64,000 nt of DNA from positions 558,001 to 622,000 of the forward strand of contig JASANH010001374.1 in assembly GCA_030248295.1 (NCBI GenBank). Direction: 5' to 3'. Under the pieces are notes generated by a model. It had not been told where the DNA came from. It made no database searches and saw nothing but the letters and a program-made list of their open reading frames with translations. Position 1 is the first letter of the stretch. Each line of letters opens with the position of its first letter. This DNA is from Mesodorylaimus sp. YZB2_4 (taxonomy: Eukaryota > Nematoda > Enoplea > Dorylaimida > Dorylaimidae). This document shows, one piece after another, positions 46,201-57,374 of the stretch. Both the position numbers and the translations under genes were made by a program.

Positions 46201-48767
46201 ACTCATCGCCTCTGCCACGCCCGCGGAACTGAGGGTTGCGCCACTTTGGCAGTCAAACATGTCGCTATGACGTAGGAGAGGATGTAGAGTAGGACACGAG
46301 TGTGAAGTGTCCCCTGGTCTTCTGGGATGTTAACGGGTGGCCTTGTGTTTTAGGCTTCGAAAAGCGGAGGAACAGCGGCTTCGATTGCGTAAACTGCACG
46401 CCCCTCGACTGGCCCGAGTGGCCATGGAGAGTATGGCTATCAGGGATTGTTTGATAAATGGTGAGCAGTGTGGGGAACCCCGGGAGGATTGCACAGGTGG
46501 CTGGGACCTGTCGCACTTAGAAATGGGGTGGTGTGTTTTTCAGGGCAAGGGTCATTTCATACCAGACCGAGTCGGTTAGGGGGACCGACCCAAGCTGTGG
46601 ATCGGCGGGATGAGAATTTTGAATTTCTGCCAAAATGTTTTTTTCTGCTGGCTAAAATATCGTTGAACCCCTGCCCTCCTGAGTCCTGACTGCGGGTGTC
46701 CTCTATCAACGAAAGAAAGTACATCACGCCCTGGCGGAATACAGCGTAGGGTCGGCTCCGTGGTCCCACATAAGGGTCGATCGATGCTGGAGTCGACCAT
46801 TTTTGATGAAGTCGCATGTCCAACAGAATTGTATGGCAGGATTGTCCATTTTAGGAATGCCGAAACTGGGGGCCGAAGTTGGTCGTGGTCAATACGGTGT
46901 GGTGTATTCGTGCGATCGGTGGGGCGTGCATGAACCGTGCGCTGTGAAATCAGTGGTGCCACCGGACGATAAGCATTGGAATGATCTGGCCTTAGAATTT
47001 CATTATACAAAGTGAGTTGTGCTTGAATCGGTGCATGTGGGGGCCTGACCTCCTGGGCTTGGTGGGTTAAAAAGTTTTGTTCCAGACCCGAATTCTTGGG
47101 TCTCGTGTGAAGGCTCTTACATAATTTTGCATATTTTCCCACCAAAAATTTAAATTTAAGTAATGGCGGGAAAATTAATTTGCGTATTCTAGGCGTGTGC
47201 CGGAACACGAACGTATCGTGCGACTGTTGGGTGCTGTGATCGATCATAATTACGGTGCTGGTCAGAGCGGTGCCATGCCCGCCGTGCTGCTGGTCATGGA
47301 GAGAATGAGTCGAGATTTACATTTGGCCATCCGAGCTGGTCTGCCATTCGCCGATCGACTGCGCGTGGCCTTGGACGTGGTGGATGGATTAAGGTTCCTC
47401 CACTCGCAAGGACTCGTGCACAGAGATATAAAGTTGAAGAATGTTCTGGTGAGTGAGTTGGATTTTGTGGGGGGGGGGGGGGGGTGATTCCTGTCCTATC
47501 CAATCTAGTATAGGGGTCATACTATCGGGTGTGCCATAAGGGATGATACTCTCTGAAGGTCGCAGTTTTCTGCGGAGTGAGGAGTCTATGTCACTTTACA
47601 CTGCCATCACTTGATTCAGCCTTAAATTTTGTGTTAGGGAGCCCTTTTTGGCGTGGTGGAAATTCATTCAGAATTGAATCCTGAATAAAATATGTGGTTT
47701 TCCCCGCTAACTCAAGCTAGACCAAAAAAACATGAAAGTATGGTTCTTTATGGACACTCGATAGATGATATCGATTTTTAGATGAATGAAGAGAATCGAG
47801 CCAAGTTGACGGATTTGGGATTTTGTAAACCGGAGGCCATGATGTCGGGGTCGGTGGTTGGTACACCCATCCATATGGCCCCCGAACTATTTACGGGCCA
47901 GTACGATTCGTCGGTCGATGTGTACGCGTTCGGAGTTTTGTTCTGGTATATTTGTGCTGGGCATGTCAGGTAAGGAGTGCGGGGGGTGGGCGGGTATGGG
48001 TGGTAAAGTAATGCAGGTTTATTTGCAGGATCCCGCAAGCCTTCGAACAATGCGCCAGCAAAGACCAGTTATGGCATTCGGTGAAACGAGGTAGGTCTTG
48101 TGGGACTGGTAGGGTGCAGATGGACGATGGGTCTGGAGGGGTCTGAAACGCGGGGTTACTATATATATATAGCGCTATAAGCTTTATGTGGCATTGGCAG
48201 AGGGTATATGTAAGTCAGTGAGCGGGTCGAGCATTATGCACACCTTGCTTGGTAGGACTGGCATTGTGCCAACGGAAAGCAGTCAGGCTAGGTGTGGTGT
48301 CAGTGCATAAGTCCACCATGGTTAAGTCTGTCTACCCCATGGCTAACGCTATAAAGAATGGTGCTCTGGAGGCTACACTACCTCAGAGGGGGCTGCTGGA
48401 GTGGAGTGGGAATAAGTATAATGCCCATGCCTGTACTCTCCAGAGAAGGGTTGGCTTGATTTAGAGCCAGAAATGACTACAAAACTGCCGTTTCAGGCGT
48501 GCGTCCAGAGCAATTGGCATGTTTCGACAGCCAATGTTGGGAAATCATGTCTCGGTGCTGGTCAGGAGAGCCGTGTAAACGACCGCATTTGGGCGATATT
48601 CAACCGCAATTGGAGGTAAGATCATGCCTTTACTCGAGGCGGGTTCGAATCCCACTCAGGGTTAAAAAATTTGGAAACATCTATTAGACTCTGTTTAGGC
48701 GTTGTGGTTGAAATCGAAACAAGCCGAACAGAGCGGGCAAAGACAAGATGGCGGCACGACTGCTTGA
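37202..48767 (+). CDS. DSTYK: Dual serine/threonine and tyrosine protein kinase (dusty kinase)
   Basis: Eighteen exons join in exact phase into 1,040 residues, against 929 in human: 37202-37349, 37401-37565, 37621-37804, 37862-38099, 38465-38696, 38751-39025, 41558-41849, 42852-42995, 43056-43201, 43988-44071, 44746-45002, 46354-46460, 46855-47011, 47193-47448, 47782-47969, 48029-48090, 48497-48615 and 48699-48767. The long N-terminal half shows DSTYK blocks such as [32 protein letters not shown] and [16 protein letters not shown]. The C-terminal kinase has [12 protein letters not shown] (P-loop), [37 protein letters not shown] (catalytic Asp), [15 protein letters not shown] (the DFG position is DLG, as in vertebrate DSTYK), [11 protein letters not shown] and [16 protein letters not shown]. 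All key residues are present. Known relatives act in FGF/ERK signalling and cell-death control. Exon 5 needs the GTAGGA donor at 38697, not the nearer GTGAGA. Confidence 0.96.
39735..40690 (-). mobile_element. tRNA-derived SINE interrupted by a hAT-like element (DSTYK intron 6)
   Basis: The SINE body (39735-39836, with CACTCGAGGACTAGGGAACA and TCATGTTTTACCCAGGCGGG) and its tRNA-like head (40625 onwards, GGCGGGAGTCGAACCCTCCC) are separated by 788 bases. The other four copies show that these two parts are normally adjacent. Confidence 0.8.
39837..40624. mobile_element. Non-autonomous DNA transposon with 18-bp TIRs and 8-bp target-site duplication (hAT-like)
   Basis: It begins CCAGCATCGGCCGACCCA and ends with the exact reverse complement. 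Both borders carry GGCGGGAG (39829-39836 and 40625-40632), an 8-bp duplication as hAT elements make. Sub-terminal GGGTCGGGTCGG repeats follow each end. The 788-bp interior has no transposase frame. Confidence 0.88.
40778..40925 (-). repeat. Inverted copy of the nucleoredoxin-like gene A 5' flank
   Basis: On the minus strand it reads ACTCAACTTTACACTACGTC through AACCAAACAAGATGGCCGAA, matching 28386-28533. The match stops a few codons into the gene A reading frame. It lies in DSTYK intron 6. Confidence 0.6.
42110..42730. repeat. TGATCA-rich degenerate repeat patch (DSTYK intron 7)
   Basis: Many TGATCA, CTGATCACTG and CGATCAGTGATCAG words at irregular spacing. They resemble the patches at 27.4-27.9 and 29.4-29.6 kb, and no coding potential is seen. 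Confidence 0.5.
45096..45228 (+). repeat. Hairpin-headed dispersed repeat, copy 3
   Basis: It starts with the perfect palindrome CAGGTATAGTC-TTGC-GACTATACCTG, followed by GCGGCTGAAACACTGAAACA, TCAACCGGGG and a poly-G run, then TACTCGCCAAGACCCG. It lies in DSTYK intron 11. Confidence 0.72.
45838..45975 (-). repeat. Hairpin-headed dispersed repeat, copy 4
   Basis: Minus-strand match: TGCCTGCGGCTGAAACATCA, GTGGTTGACGTCTCCTAC, CCACTGGCCATGGCCCGC. It lies in DSTYK intron 11, in the opposite orientation to copies 3 and 5. Confidence 0.7.
46046..46130 (+). repeat. Hairpin-headed dispersed repeat, copy 5 (partial)
   Basis: It shares AGTCGTAGGAGCAAGAGACATCAACCCGGCGGG-type sequence (46049-46083) and GAGAGCGTATCG with copy 1, and lacks the rest. 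Confidence 0.5.
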
Positions 48768-49015
48768 AGTGACTGAGTTAGTTTGGTATACTTGGAACGG
48801 GTGGTGGCATTCCTTTACTTTCATGCCAGGTGTGTTATATAATCCAGATTCTCCTGTGTGGTTGATAGGATTGTGGTCAGTGCATAGGTTGATATAGGAA
48901 TTGTAGAGAGATTAGCCTTTTCTGCAGCTGCTCTATGCATTATTCTCAATTTTATGACTTCTGAGTTTATCATTTCCTCAATTTCCTAACTGAAAAATGC
49001 GGATTTGCGGTTCGT

Positions 49016-49021
49016 AATAAA
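49016..49021 (+). terminator. Candidate poly(A) signal for DSTYK
   Basis: The first AATAAA on the plus strand lies about 250 bases after the DSTYK stop codon. Confidence 0.45.
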
Positions 49022-50214
49022 TTGTTGAATTCCATTTTTTGTGTCGTAATTGAAAAGAGGCTAGTAAAAGACGCAGGTTTTATTATAGAAGGGCACGAAA
49101 AATATGGTCACGCAATTTCACTGATAAAAGGCCAATTATATTGACGAGTAATAAAATTGAGTTTTATGCGCGTACGACACGCAAAGATGAGGAAAAATGT
49201 ATTAGTTTTAGTTTTTGAGACAAGAATTTGTAAATGACGTAGAAAAATGGGCGACTAAATTTGGACGGATTCAATTGACGTAACTGACTCGTCGACTGCC
49301 TATTTGCAATTTGGCATAACCGTGCCAAGAATATCTTTTAGTCATTTGACCTTGACGTGTTGTTGAGTGGCTAAAAAAAGTATTATTTGAAATCTAGGCG
49401 AGAAGTTTTTTGATGGAATTTTAAAAAAACACCTTGCATTTTGCAATTTGTGCACTTACCCATGGTCGGATTGGAGATTGCGGACGAGTGCCCTGGAACA
49501 GCATTCTTGTGCTGTGTTGTTGCTGTTGGCTGTTGCCAAGGCCATTCTTTTCTCGTCCCGTCTTTTCTTCTCGAATGTTTTTGAGATCGATATTGGAGAG
49601 ATGCGATGGCGGAGCGAGTCTGCTTGAGTGTTTCGTGGACTGAAAATATGACGTGAGCACGGTATTATTCGATTAGCCAGGCAGAATAAATGTTTGTCGG
49701 GGCCAGGGCTGAGGAGGGTGCTTCTTCCAAGTAATTACTGCCAGGCCCGATGTCACATTCTTAGTCGGGGATTAGGAATCAAGCCAGGGGTTGGCCCCGC
49801 GAGGGCGCAAAGACAGAGGTAATTAAAGGTTATTTTTTAAGCCAGTGCTTGGAACGAGAAAGGACGAGAAAGTGGCTGTTTTTAGCAAAGTATCCAATGA
49901 AGGGCTATTTGGAGGAGGGCCACTAATTGGCTGCTAAAGGGCACTCGTGTCGTGACCAGGCCGTGCGTCAGTTGTGCTGACCTTTTTGCCAGACGTGGAC
50001 GGTGTCATGTGTCAGGTCAGTTGCTTGGACAGGATAGGCTTCTCTGATTTCTGCGTCACAGGTCAACTAGTCACGTCAACAGGCACACTGCCAGTGGACC
50101 TGCCGCGTGAGCTATGAAAAGTGCAGTGCGGGCGAATATGGGACAAGTGTAGCCTATGCTCTAGGCTACACTATGCGTGTACATGGTATATGCACCGAGA
50201 AAGTGCGGAGGATC

Positions 50215-50360
50215 GAGCTAGGTCATATTTTATCCATAGCCAGGCACTCGAGGGATAAGTAACACATTTCGACAATAAATTTTTACTGGGGTGGGAGTCG
50301 AACCCTTCCCTTACGAGTGAGAGGCAAACGTCTTAGCCGCCTAGGCCACGACCCGGACGC
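50215..50360 (-). mobile_element. tRNA-derived SINE
   Basis: Minus strand: CCGGGTCGTGGCCTAGGCGG (A-box region), GGGTTCGACTCCCACC (B box), then body CCCTCGAGTGCCTGGCTATG and AAAATATGACC. It is almost full length. Confidence 0.82.
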
Positions 50361-51007
50361 AGATAGCTCGGGGTCACTTTCACAATCTGGACGAGTGTGA
50401 CGATGAAATTTAGGACGGCCCACTATGATAGGGCAGGGCCTCTGGCTTAGGATCCGCCTCAACTGATTGTAAAGGGTCTGGGCCCTGTTTCTTTATGCTG
50501 GACATGTTGCGGCTATCAAGCGAGGTCTCACCAGCATTGCATAAATGCATTCGAGGAACTGGGTCCTGGTCACGGGATGCGATGCGGATTGGTGGACACA
50601 ATAGAGTCAATTTTCAAAAACGTAAAAATATCCCTGAGTGGTCAGTTACCTTGCCACCACTGGTCGACCCTTTTGTCATGTGATCCGCAGGTCGTACCAT
50701 GAAAAGCGACCTAGTTTCGTACTGCTCTGTCAGAGTAATGTCGTGCAGGCCTCTGCACTGTGGTGTGCCATCACTGCCCCCACGCCCCTGGTGTCCTCCA
50801 GTCCCCCACTAGACCCACTTCTGGTCACAGCACGGCCTACAGTTCTGCGCTATTCGCCACACTGCCTCAGATAACGTACTATCACTACCCCCCTCGCGGA
50901 CAGACGCTCGCTGGTCGGAAGGCTGGCAAGCCCGCCCTCCTGATCTCTCTGCGAGTCGACAGCTGCCTCCCACGAGACCCACTTCTGGCTACAGTAATCC
51001 AAATGGC

Positions 51008-52249
51008 TTACTTGGCACTGACACTGGGGGCCATTCTCCTGAACTTGGTGGGCAGGCGGCTGATATCCAACGGGCGTCTGCCCAATCTGGTGGCGTGCAT
51101 GACCCACAAGGCGTATCGTATTTCGGACAATCGATAAGCGTATATGAACGGATTCAATAATAATTTGGAGACGACCAACGTATTCACCATCGTGTTCCCC
51201 ACGAACAAGTAGGCCGCGTTGCTGTGAGTCCGAGTCACTCGACAGTCCAAGCAGACCAGCATGAACATGAACACGACCGGTAACCAGCCAACCACGAAAG
51301 TGCCCAGAATGAGTAAAGTGGTCGTCACTGCCTTTATTTTATTTTTGACAGCCGATAATCGATTGAAACTAAAATTAATCGATGCCCTGCTCTCCGCGCT
51401 CTGTTTTCTCGCCCTGGCGTATGCGAACGACGTGCGCTCAGCCTTGTGCCTGTGAGGTTTATAGGAAGTAGCACTGTCGTTGCTGTGTTGCCTCCAGGCC
51501 ACGTCCATTCGTCGACCCCGATAAGCGCTGGTCATCGATGGCCTCGTTTCATTCGACGACACCAACGATGCGTCGCTGCTGCGCAAAGGGCGATGCAATA
51601 AGGCGCAACGACGACGCGCCGCCGACAGCTTGACGAGAATGTAGGCGTAAATGAGCATCATGACAACCAGGGGGGCCACAAATTGGAGAAATACAATTAA
51701 ACGAAAGGAAAATTTAAAATAAAACATAATACCACATTTGGGGACACGAAATCCATCGCCTTCGTAGGCCGAGGCCAAAATGAACATACTTAGAATGGGG
51801 GCCAGCCACAGGAAGCCAATACCCACGTAACTGAAGGCCGGCGTGACTGTGGTTTGATATTTGAGAGGACTAACTATGCTGAAAAAGTGATTCAAAGCCA
51901 GCGCCAGCAAATGGACAGCCGATGTGATCAGGCCGGATAAGCGGAGTAATTCGAGGACCAGGTAATAACAACGGATCCACTCGCCGAATTGAATGTTCAA
52001 CATGTAAGGAATGACGTTGTTGATGGCCCAGCCATTCAATAGAAGAACAGCAGCCCAGGCGTCCGATCCAGCCAGACTCAAACTGAGACGCAAATTAGCC
52101 GTCATGGCCTGCTTACGTATCCATTTGATACACATGAGCAAATAGACGTTGCCTAATAAGGCCAGGAATGTACCACTCATTAACAAGGGTACGATTATGG
52201 GGTAATAACGAGACGGATCGAAACTTGATTTCGTCTGACTACTGTTCAT
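51008..52249 (-). CDS. Orphan rhodopsin-like (class A) GPCR, intronless
   Basis: One uninterrupted frame of 413 residues, starting at MNSSQTKSSF (the longer open frame upstream has no receptor features). Seven hydrophobic segments are visible. TM1 has GNVYLLM and TM2 has SLAGSDAWAAVLLL (the LAxxD motif). TM3 ends ALALNHFFSIVSPLKY, so the usual DRY motif is NHF. TM6 has VGWLPVVFMFM, a CWxP variant. TM7 has LLLNPFIYAY (NPxxY). The third intracellular loop is long, basic and Ser-rich. The overall pattern is that of amine/peptide-like invertebrate orphans. The ligand is unknown. The lack of introns is unlike its neighbours and could mean a retroposed origin. Confidence 0.9.
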   Translation of the reverse strand: MNSSQTKSSFDPSRYYPIIVPLLMSGTFLALLGNVYLLMCIKWIRKQAMTANLRLSLSLAGSDAWAAVLLLNGWAINNVIPYMLNIQFGEWIRCYYLVLELLRLSGLITSAVHLLALALNHFFSIVSPLKYQTTVTPAFSYVGIGFLWLAPILSMFILASAYEGDGFRVPKCGIMFYFKFSFRLIVFLQFVAPLVVMMLIYAYILVKLSAARRRCALLHRPLRSSDASLVSSNETRPSMTSAYRGRRMDVAWRQHSNDSATSYKPHRHKAERTSFAYARARKQSAESRASINFSFNRLSAVKNKIKAVTTTLLILGTFVVGWLPVVFMFMLVCLDCRVTRTHSNAAYLFVGNTMVNTLVVSKLLLNPFIYAYRLSEIRYALWVMHATRLGRRPLDISRLPTKFRRMAPSVSAK

Positions 52250-54339
52250 TTTCTGATCACTTCCTAAATCGAGAAAGCAAATTTTCCACACCAGTTTTCT
52301 ATGATGAAAGCCGAGAAAAAAAAGCACCAAAACGAGACAGCCGCGCGAATAAGTACGCTCGCGAAAGCCTTTTAAAAAGTGCCCTGTGGTTAGAACGTCT
52401 GCAAGAATTTTTTCATTTTTTCCTCCTAAGCACTTTAACAAGGTTCGAAGAATCGGCTCGGAATGGGCAGAGAAAATTCTGCAAACTAGCTCAATGCGCG
52501 CTTCTTGTTACTTTTTTTAAGGCAAATGAGAAAAGGAGTAAACGAATCGTGGCCGTGAGGGGAAAGGTGACAAAAAAGTGTCACTCAAACGAACCTAAGG
52601 GACACTATATTTGGCACGGCAATAATAGCGTGTCCGAAGAAGACGAAAACAACCAGGCCAAAGCTTAAAAAATATGTGACTGGTCTTTTAGGTACGGGTT
52701 AAGTGAGATAAATAATGTAAGGTTCAAAAGTTTATTTTATTCAAAAAGTAGATGGATGAGTTTGATTCGATTTTTTGAGCACTCGCACACCGAGCGGCCC
52801 GGGAGTCAGTTGATGGAACGTATTGTAGCCATAGATCAATTTGGAGGAGAGTCGAGGAGGAGCGCGAGGAAAATGGTCATTATCATAGGAGAGTAGTTGC
52901 CAAACTTGTTCATTTCTAGTCCATCGACTCGCCTATCTCCTACCCACCCCACCCCAACCCATGCTCTTATCTAGCATATCAATAATAGGAATGGGAATTT
53001 ATATCAATTTTTGTGGCCACCACGTTGAAGAAGTTTAGTTTTTTAGTTCATAAAACCTCTTCACCCACGCCAACCACGAGTATATTCGAAAAAGTGGTGC
53101 ACTCGTGGGAGATACGAATGACGCGTGGGGGAAGGGGGGGGGGGGGGGGTATGGCGAGTAGCACTCGTACCAGTCGCAATCCAAAACAGCCTCTTCCCAA
53201 ACTAAAAACCAATAGGTTTCGAAAAAAATTGCTACAAGGACATGGTAATGGATGAAATGAGGGCATAGTAATTAGTTAGTGGACAATCGGCTAAATGAAA
53301 AGAGACGAGCCAATATGGAATAGGTTTCCTAATTTAGACGTGCACTGAAACCATTTCCAAGTCCTCGCCTAGCCTGGCGCCGACTGCTTTGCTTACCGTC
53401 GCTGTCTCTGGCGAGCCGACTGGTCGCGGAGAGCCCGAGTGAATGAATGATTAGCAGGCGAGGGCGAGGCTGGTGGACGGCGAAGACAGGCCTGCACATC
53501 AAACTGGCTAATCATGAGCAGTGACGCAATCGGCCAAGTTAATTTGGTCTATAGTCTTCCAATGGGGCAAAAAGTGCCCCCTCGTTGTCACCTTGTCGCG
53601 TCGCGTGCATTATTCGTGCACTGGTCGATTGGATACGTGCAGCGGCACGAGTGGCACGGATCTAAGGCTCTGTCGATCAGCACATCTGGTTCGTTTCTTG
53701 AGTAATTACATGTTTGCCGTGTCTGAATGTGTATCTTCTGGACGAAACGTGCATTGTGGACTGCCACATATCGATGCACAGGAGTCTAAGTGGGGATCAG
53801 CCATCCTTCGGTTCCGTCCGATTGGCTCACGTGAGATCCTCGGACAAAAGGAAAATCCTCTTTGAACGTGGCTGGACTAATTTCAGTGGCGTGCAGTGAT
53901 TTTGAAATTCCCGCCCTGATTTATTAGCGGCAATTTGGAACTTGAAATGTCAGTAATTTTGAGTCCGTTGATGGTTTCACTGGCCATGATGGTGGTCGAT
54001 GACGTAGCCAGGGCTGGTAATGACACGACCCCGCTCTGTCTATGCGTGGTGTGTGTCAAGTCAGTGCTGGCTGGGTGTCCAGGAACTCCTTTTACATTCC
54101 CCTTTCGTGACCAGACTCACTCCAACCCTTGGAAAAGATTGCGCAGGGAAATTGCAGTATTTTCAGCCAGGGGGCAGGTGTCCATGCTGCACGCACTTGC
54201 TGAATGGATTCCAAACTGACGGTGAGTGGCGCAATGAGCACGCAACATGGTCAGCTGGGGTCAGGCGCAGTGCGACAGTGGGCCTGGTCCAGGGTGCAGT
54301 TGCAGGTTAGGAACGAGAGGAGCTTGCTCCAAGGCGACA

Positions 54340-54543
54340 GGGGTGAGGGGTGAGGCGATAGGAGGGGTAGGTCCAGGGAGATAGTCGCGCACAGACAGAA
54401 GTGTCAGCTAGAGGACTGAAAAGGGGCCTGGTCGAGGGCGACAGGGGTGAGGGGACAGGTCAGGAGGAAGGGGTGAGGCGATAGGAGGGGTAGGTCCAGG
54501 GAGATAGTCGCGCACAGACAGAAGTGTCAGCTGCAGGACTGAA
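54340..54543. repeat. Direct repeat of about 73 bp, two copies 122 bp apart
   Basis: GGGGTGAGGCGATAGGAGGG through AGAAGTGTCAGCT (54348-54420) recurs almost unchanged at 54470-54543. A shorter word, CGACAGGGGTGAGGGG, also occurs twice. Confidence 0.85.
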
Positions 54544-56488
54544 GTGGCTGAGTGAGAATGGAATCAGGCAAATGCGACAACACCTGGAATGAATAGCGGG
54601 CTAACTACTTGGCACTGCAGACTCGTTAGATGAAGCAGGAAAATACGCAGCCATAAACTAAACTCTTAAAACGGCAGGTTTTTGATACTCTATTCTGCCA
54701 CCTCAGCCGTGACGAATTCTTGTCAATTGATCACGTTTTTCACGGTGGGGCAGGTGGCGCATTGATCACCGCCTTTGCACCCTCGCACTTGCAGTCCACT
54801 TCATGCCACCGCCACCCGCATGCCATTCCTGCCTCCACTCGATCCGGCCTACACCCCTGGCCTCCCCACCCAGCTCGTCTTGCTTACCTGTTTCGGGCAG
54901 AGAAGATGGATGAGTGATGCATATGCACAAGCAGTGAGCAGATAAAAGCATTCGCAACAACAAAATACAATCTTTTCTCCCCTTACGTCAATTGCAAAAA
55001 TTATGATCTTGCATATGGAATTTTGTGCACATTGTTCAACATACCATATCATATATGGAATAGGGAGGTAGGCCAAGTCGAGTGCCCGTGCGTCACACGC
55101 ATTCCTTATAAACTCCACTTACTTAGCCTGGTGCTTCCCGGAAATGGCCTTGTGCGTAGGAACAGAATGCCAAGTCCTCTTTTCATGCTTCAAAAAAGCC
55201 GATGGGTGAAAATGGCAATTAGGAAAAAAAGAACCAGTGGCGAAGAGAAAAATTCATACATGCAATCTGTAAAAATTTTTCGATGGGAGTATGGAAATGG
55301 GGAATATGAGGAAATTTTCTGATAGAATCAAGATTTTCCAATAAGCATTTTGCATTTTATCTGTTGCCAGTGGCAGTTGAGATTAGACAAGCAGAAAACA
55401 GGAAATTGACAGGTCATAGCCGGGGGTGCCACGAGATGTAAGGACGAGTCCCGGGGTGTCAGACTCTATTGTTTCAAGGTGACCTGTCCTGACCTGATTG
55501 ATTGATCCAATTGTTTCCTGACCTTTTATGGTCTGGGTAAAACCTCAAGAGCTTTTTCTAAATTTAAAAATTTTTAGCAGAATCTTTTCGGTCACTGAGC
55601 ACATTAGTAGTGACGCAAAGCGAAAATGATTTTCTTAAGGTTTTTTCTCATTTTACGTTCTTTTCGCCCCTTTTTTAGACCTAATGCATTTTACTGAGCA
55701 GCCTGATACGTGAGTGTCGTATGTGACATAGGACTCCTGGAAGGAGACAACATTCTTGTTGACTACGTCGAAGGAAGTCATGAGGAAAGAGAAAATGCCA
55801 TCATTAAGGAGCTGAACACTAGTTAGAGGCTAGCCGGATTGAAAACCCGTTCGGCATGTGCTGCCGGTACAACCAGGACTATGATCAAAATCGATACGAA
55901 AAGCACCAGCGCAAAGGGGTCAGGGGTAAAAGCGTGCCAGGAAACAGACGGGTGAGCTAACGCTCTGCGGGAGCTGATTGTTGTGTTTTAAAGGGAGCAC
56001 ACGTTCATTAGAGGGCAGACAAGGATGTTAAGCGGGTGCATGCACAAGCTAAGGTCGAGAGAAGGGAAATGTCTTGCGGAAGAATCTCCCTACTTGTGAT
56101 TAATGTGTCAGCACAGCGGCAGACTGATTGTGAGGCTGAGGAAGGTCACACAAACCTGCGCTTGGAACTGCACCCTCCAAAAAATAACTTGGCTCCTGCT
56201 GATCGTGGGTCTTCGAGAAATGGCGTACTGTAGCCCGCGCCATACCGTCCTGTTTTACATTCTAGTCTCATCGCAAGCTCGAGTTAATGAAAGAAGGGGG
56301 AAGAAGAAGGAAGGAACCGCGATGCCGTGTCAAGAGTCATCGGAACCATCACGGAAAACTCACTGATTGTGAGTCCCAGGTGGCACTGACGTGGGGACTA
56401 CTAATTGAACAAACATGCGAACGAAGGACGGATGGGGCTGTCACTTGCGCTGTATGGCGGAGGCGGCACGAGGCAGTTGATCCGAATT

Positions 56489-56657
56489 GACATGTCATGT
56501 CATGTCATATTTTATCCCCAGCCAAGCACCTTGCAACGCACTCGAGGGTTACGAAACACATATTTGACAATCATGTTTTACCCAGTGGGAGTCGAACCCA
56601 CCTCTCCACTATAAGTGAGAGGCAGACACCTTAACCCGCTGGGCCACGGCCCGTGTC
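56489..56657 (-). mobile_element. tRNA-derived SINE, best-preserved copy
   Basis: Minus strand: GGGCCGTGGCCCAGCGGGTT (A box), GGTTCGACTCC (exact B box), body with CCCTCGAGTGCGTTGCAAGG, and a tail of (ATGAC)n. The tRNA-like part is about 75 bases. It defines the family for the other four copies. Confidence 0.85.
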
Positions 56658-57012
56658 TTGCGAACATCAATGGCAAAGGAACACAGGAACCTCAACAGCA
56701 AAGGATACGCAAGCTGTTCAGATGTATGCTTTATCAGACATGAGACTGATCAGAATGAATTTTATCTTTCCATTTGTCGATTATATTGACTTATGTTTGA
56801 ATTCTGAGTCCCTTGTACTTGCTATTTGAGTGCGCATTTATGTGCTTCTGCAAGAGTAAAATAGAAATAAAATAGAATAGCCCCTGATAGTGCAGATAAG
56901 CAAGAAAAGTGTCCATTCATGCAGATTTTTTTGAGTAAGGAACAATCATGCTGCAGATGGACAGAAGAATAATATAAATGGGAGGACTCTTGATCATGTG
57001 CTGACCACTCAC

Positions 57013-57136
57013 CAAATTTCTTACAGCGAGGGCAAGCAAAGTCACATCAGAATCTGCATAAATTTTGGCTTCGCACATGTGCTGAACAAGTCCCATTCTA
57101 ATTGTCAGCTGAGTTATTTCTCGCTCATGCGCCGTT
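57013..57136 (-). CDS. Unidentified internal exon
   Basis: On the minus strand an exon is bounded by TCTATCAG and GTGAGTGG and encodes 41 residues. These include TAHEREITQLTIRMGLVQHM, CEAKIYADSDVTLLAL and AVRNL. The composition is that of a folded helical protein, and a single frame is open throughout. I do not recognise the family, and no partner exon was found within 300 bases on either side. Confidence 0.45.
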
Positions 57137-57374
57137 CTGATAGAGAAAATCACAAATCTATGCGCTCATGAACAGTTCTGAGAGACGCTCAAGGAAATCA
57201 CAAATTTATGAAAGACCAATAAGAAGCACAGTCACGTGACGTCTTTCCGCACAGCACTGATTTGTTCGATATAATAAGCACTAATGAATTTACCAACAGA
57301 GAAAAGTTGAAACCGGAATTATCTTCCTCTAGAATGGATTTTCTGATTGCCACTACGACATATCTTCCTAATTT

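Larger units (their letters stand above)
48768..51007. other. Intergenic region between DSTYK and the rhodopsin-like GPCR
   Basis: Converging 3' flanks of DSTYK (+) and the GPCR (-). Apart from the poly(A) signal and the SINE at 50.2 kb, I see no gene. Confidence 0.45.
52250..57012. other. Long gene-poor intergenic region
   Basis: About 4.8 kb without a supported gene. It contains a poly-G run near 53133-53149, a direct repeat at 54.34-54.54 kb and a SINE at 56.5 kb. The sequence is otherwise unremarkable. Confidence 0.45.

Noticed and set aside
46557..46800. Second copy of the hAT-like element
   Set aside because: The right end (GGGTCGATCGATGCTGG) resembles the TIR, but a matching left end and target duplication are not clear. 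It shares a short block with 19.6 kb, so it is some repeat, left unassigned.
52168..52668. Plus-strand 166-codon open frame
   Set aside because: It overlaps the 5' end of the GPCR on the other strand and has no domain features.
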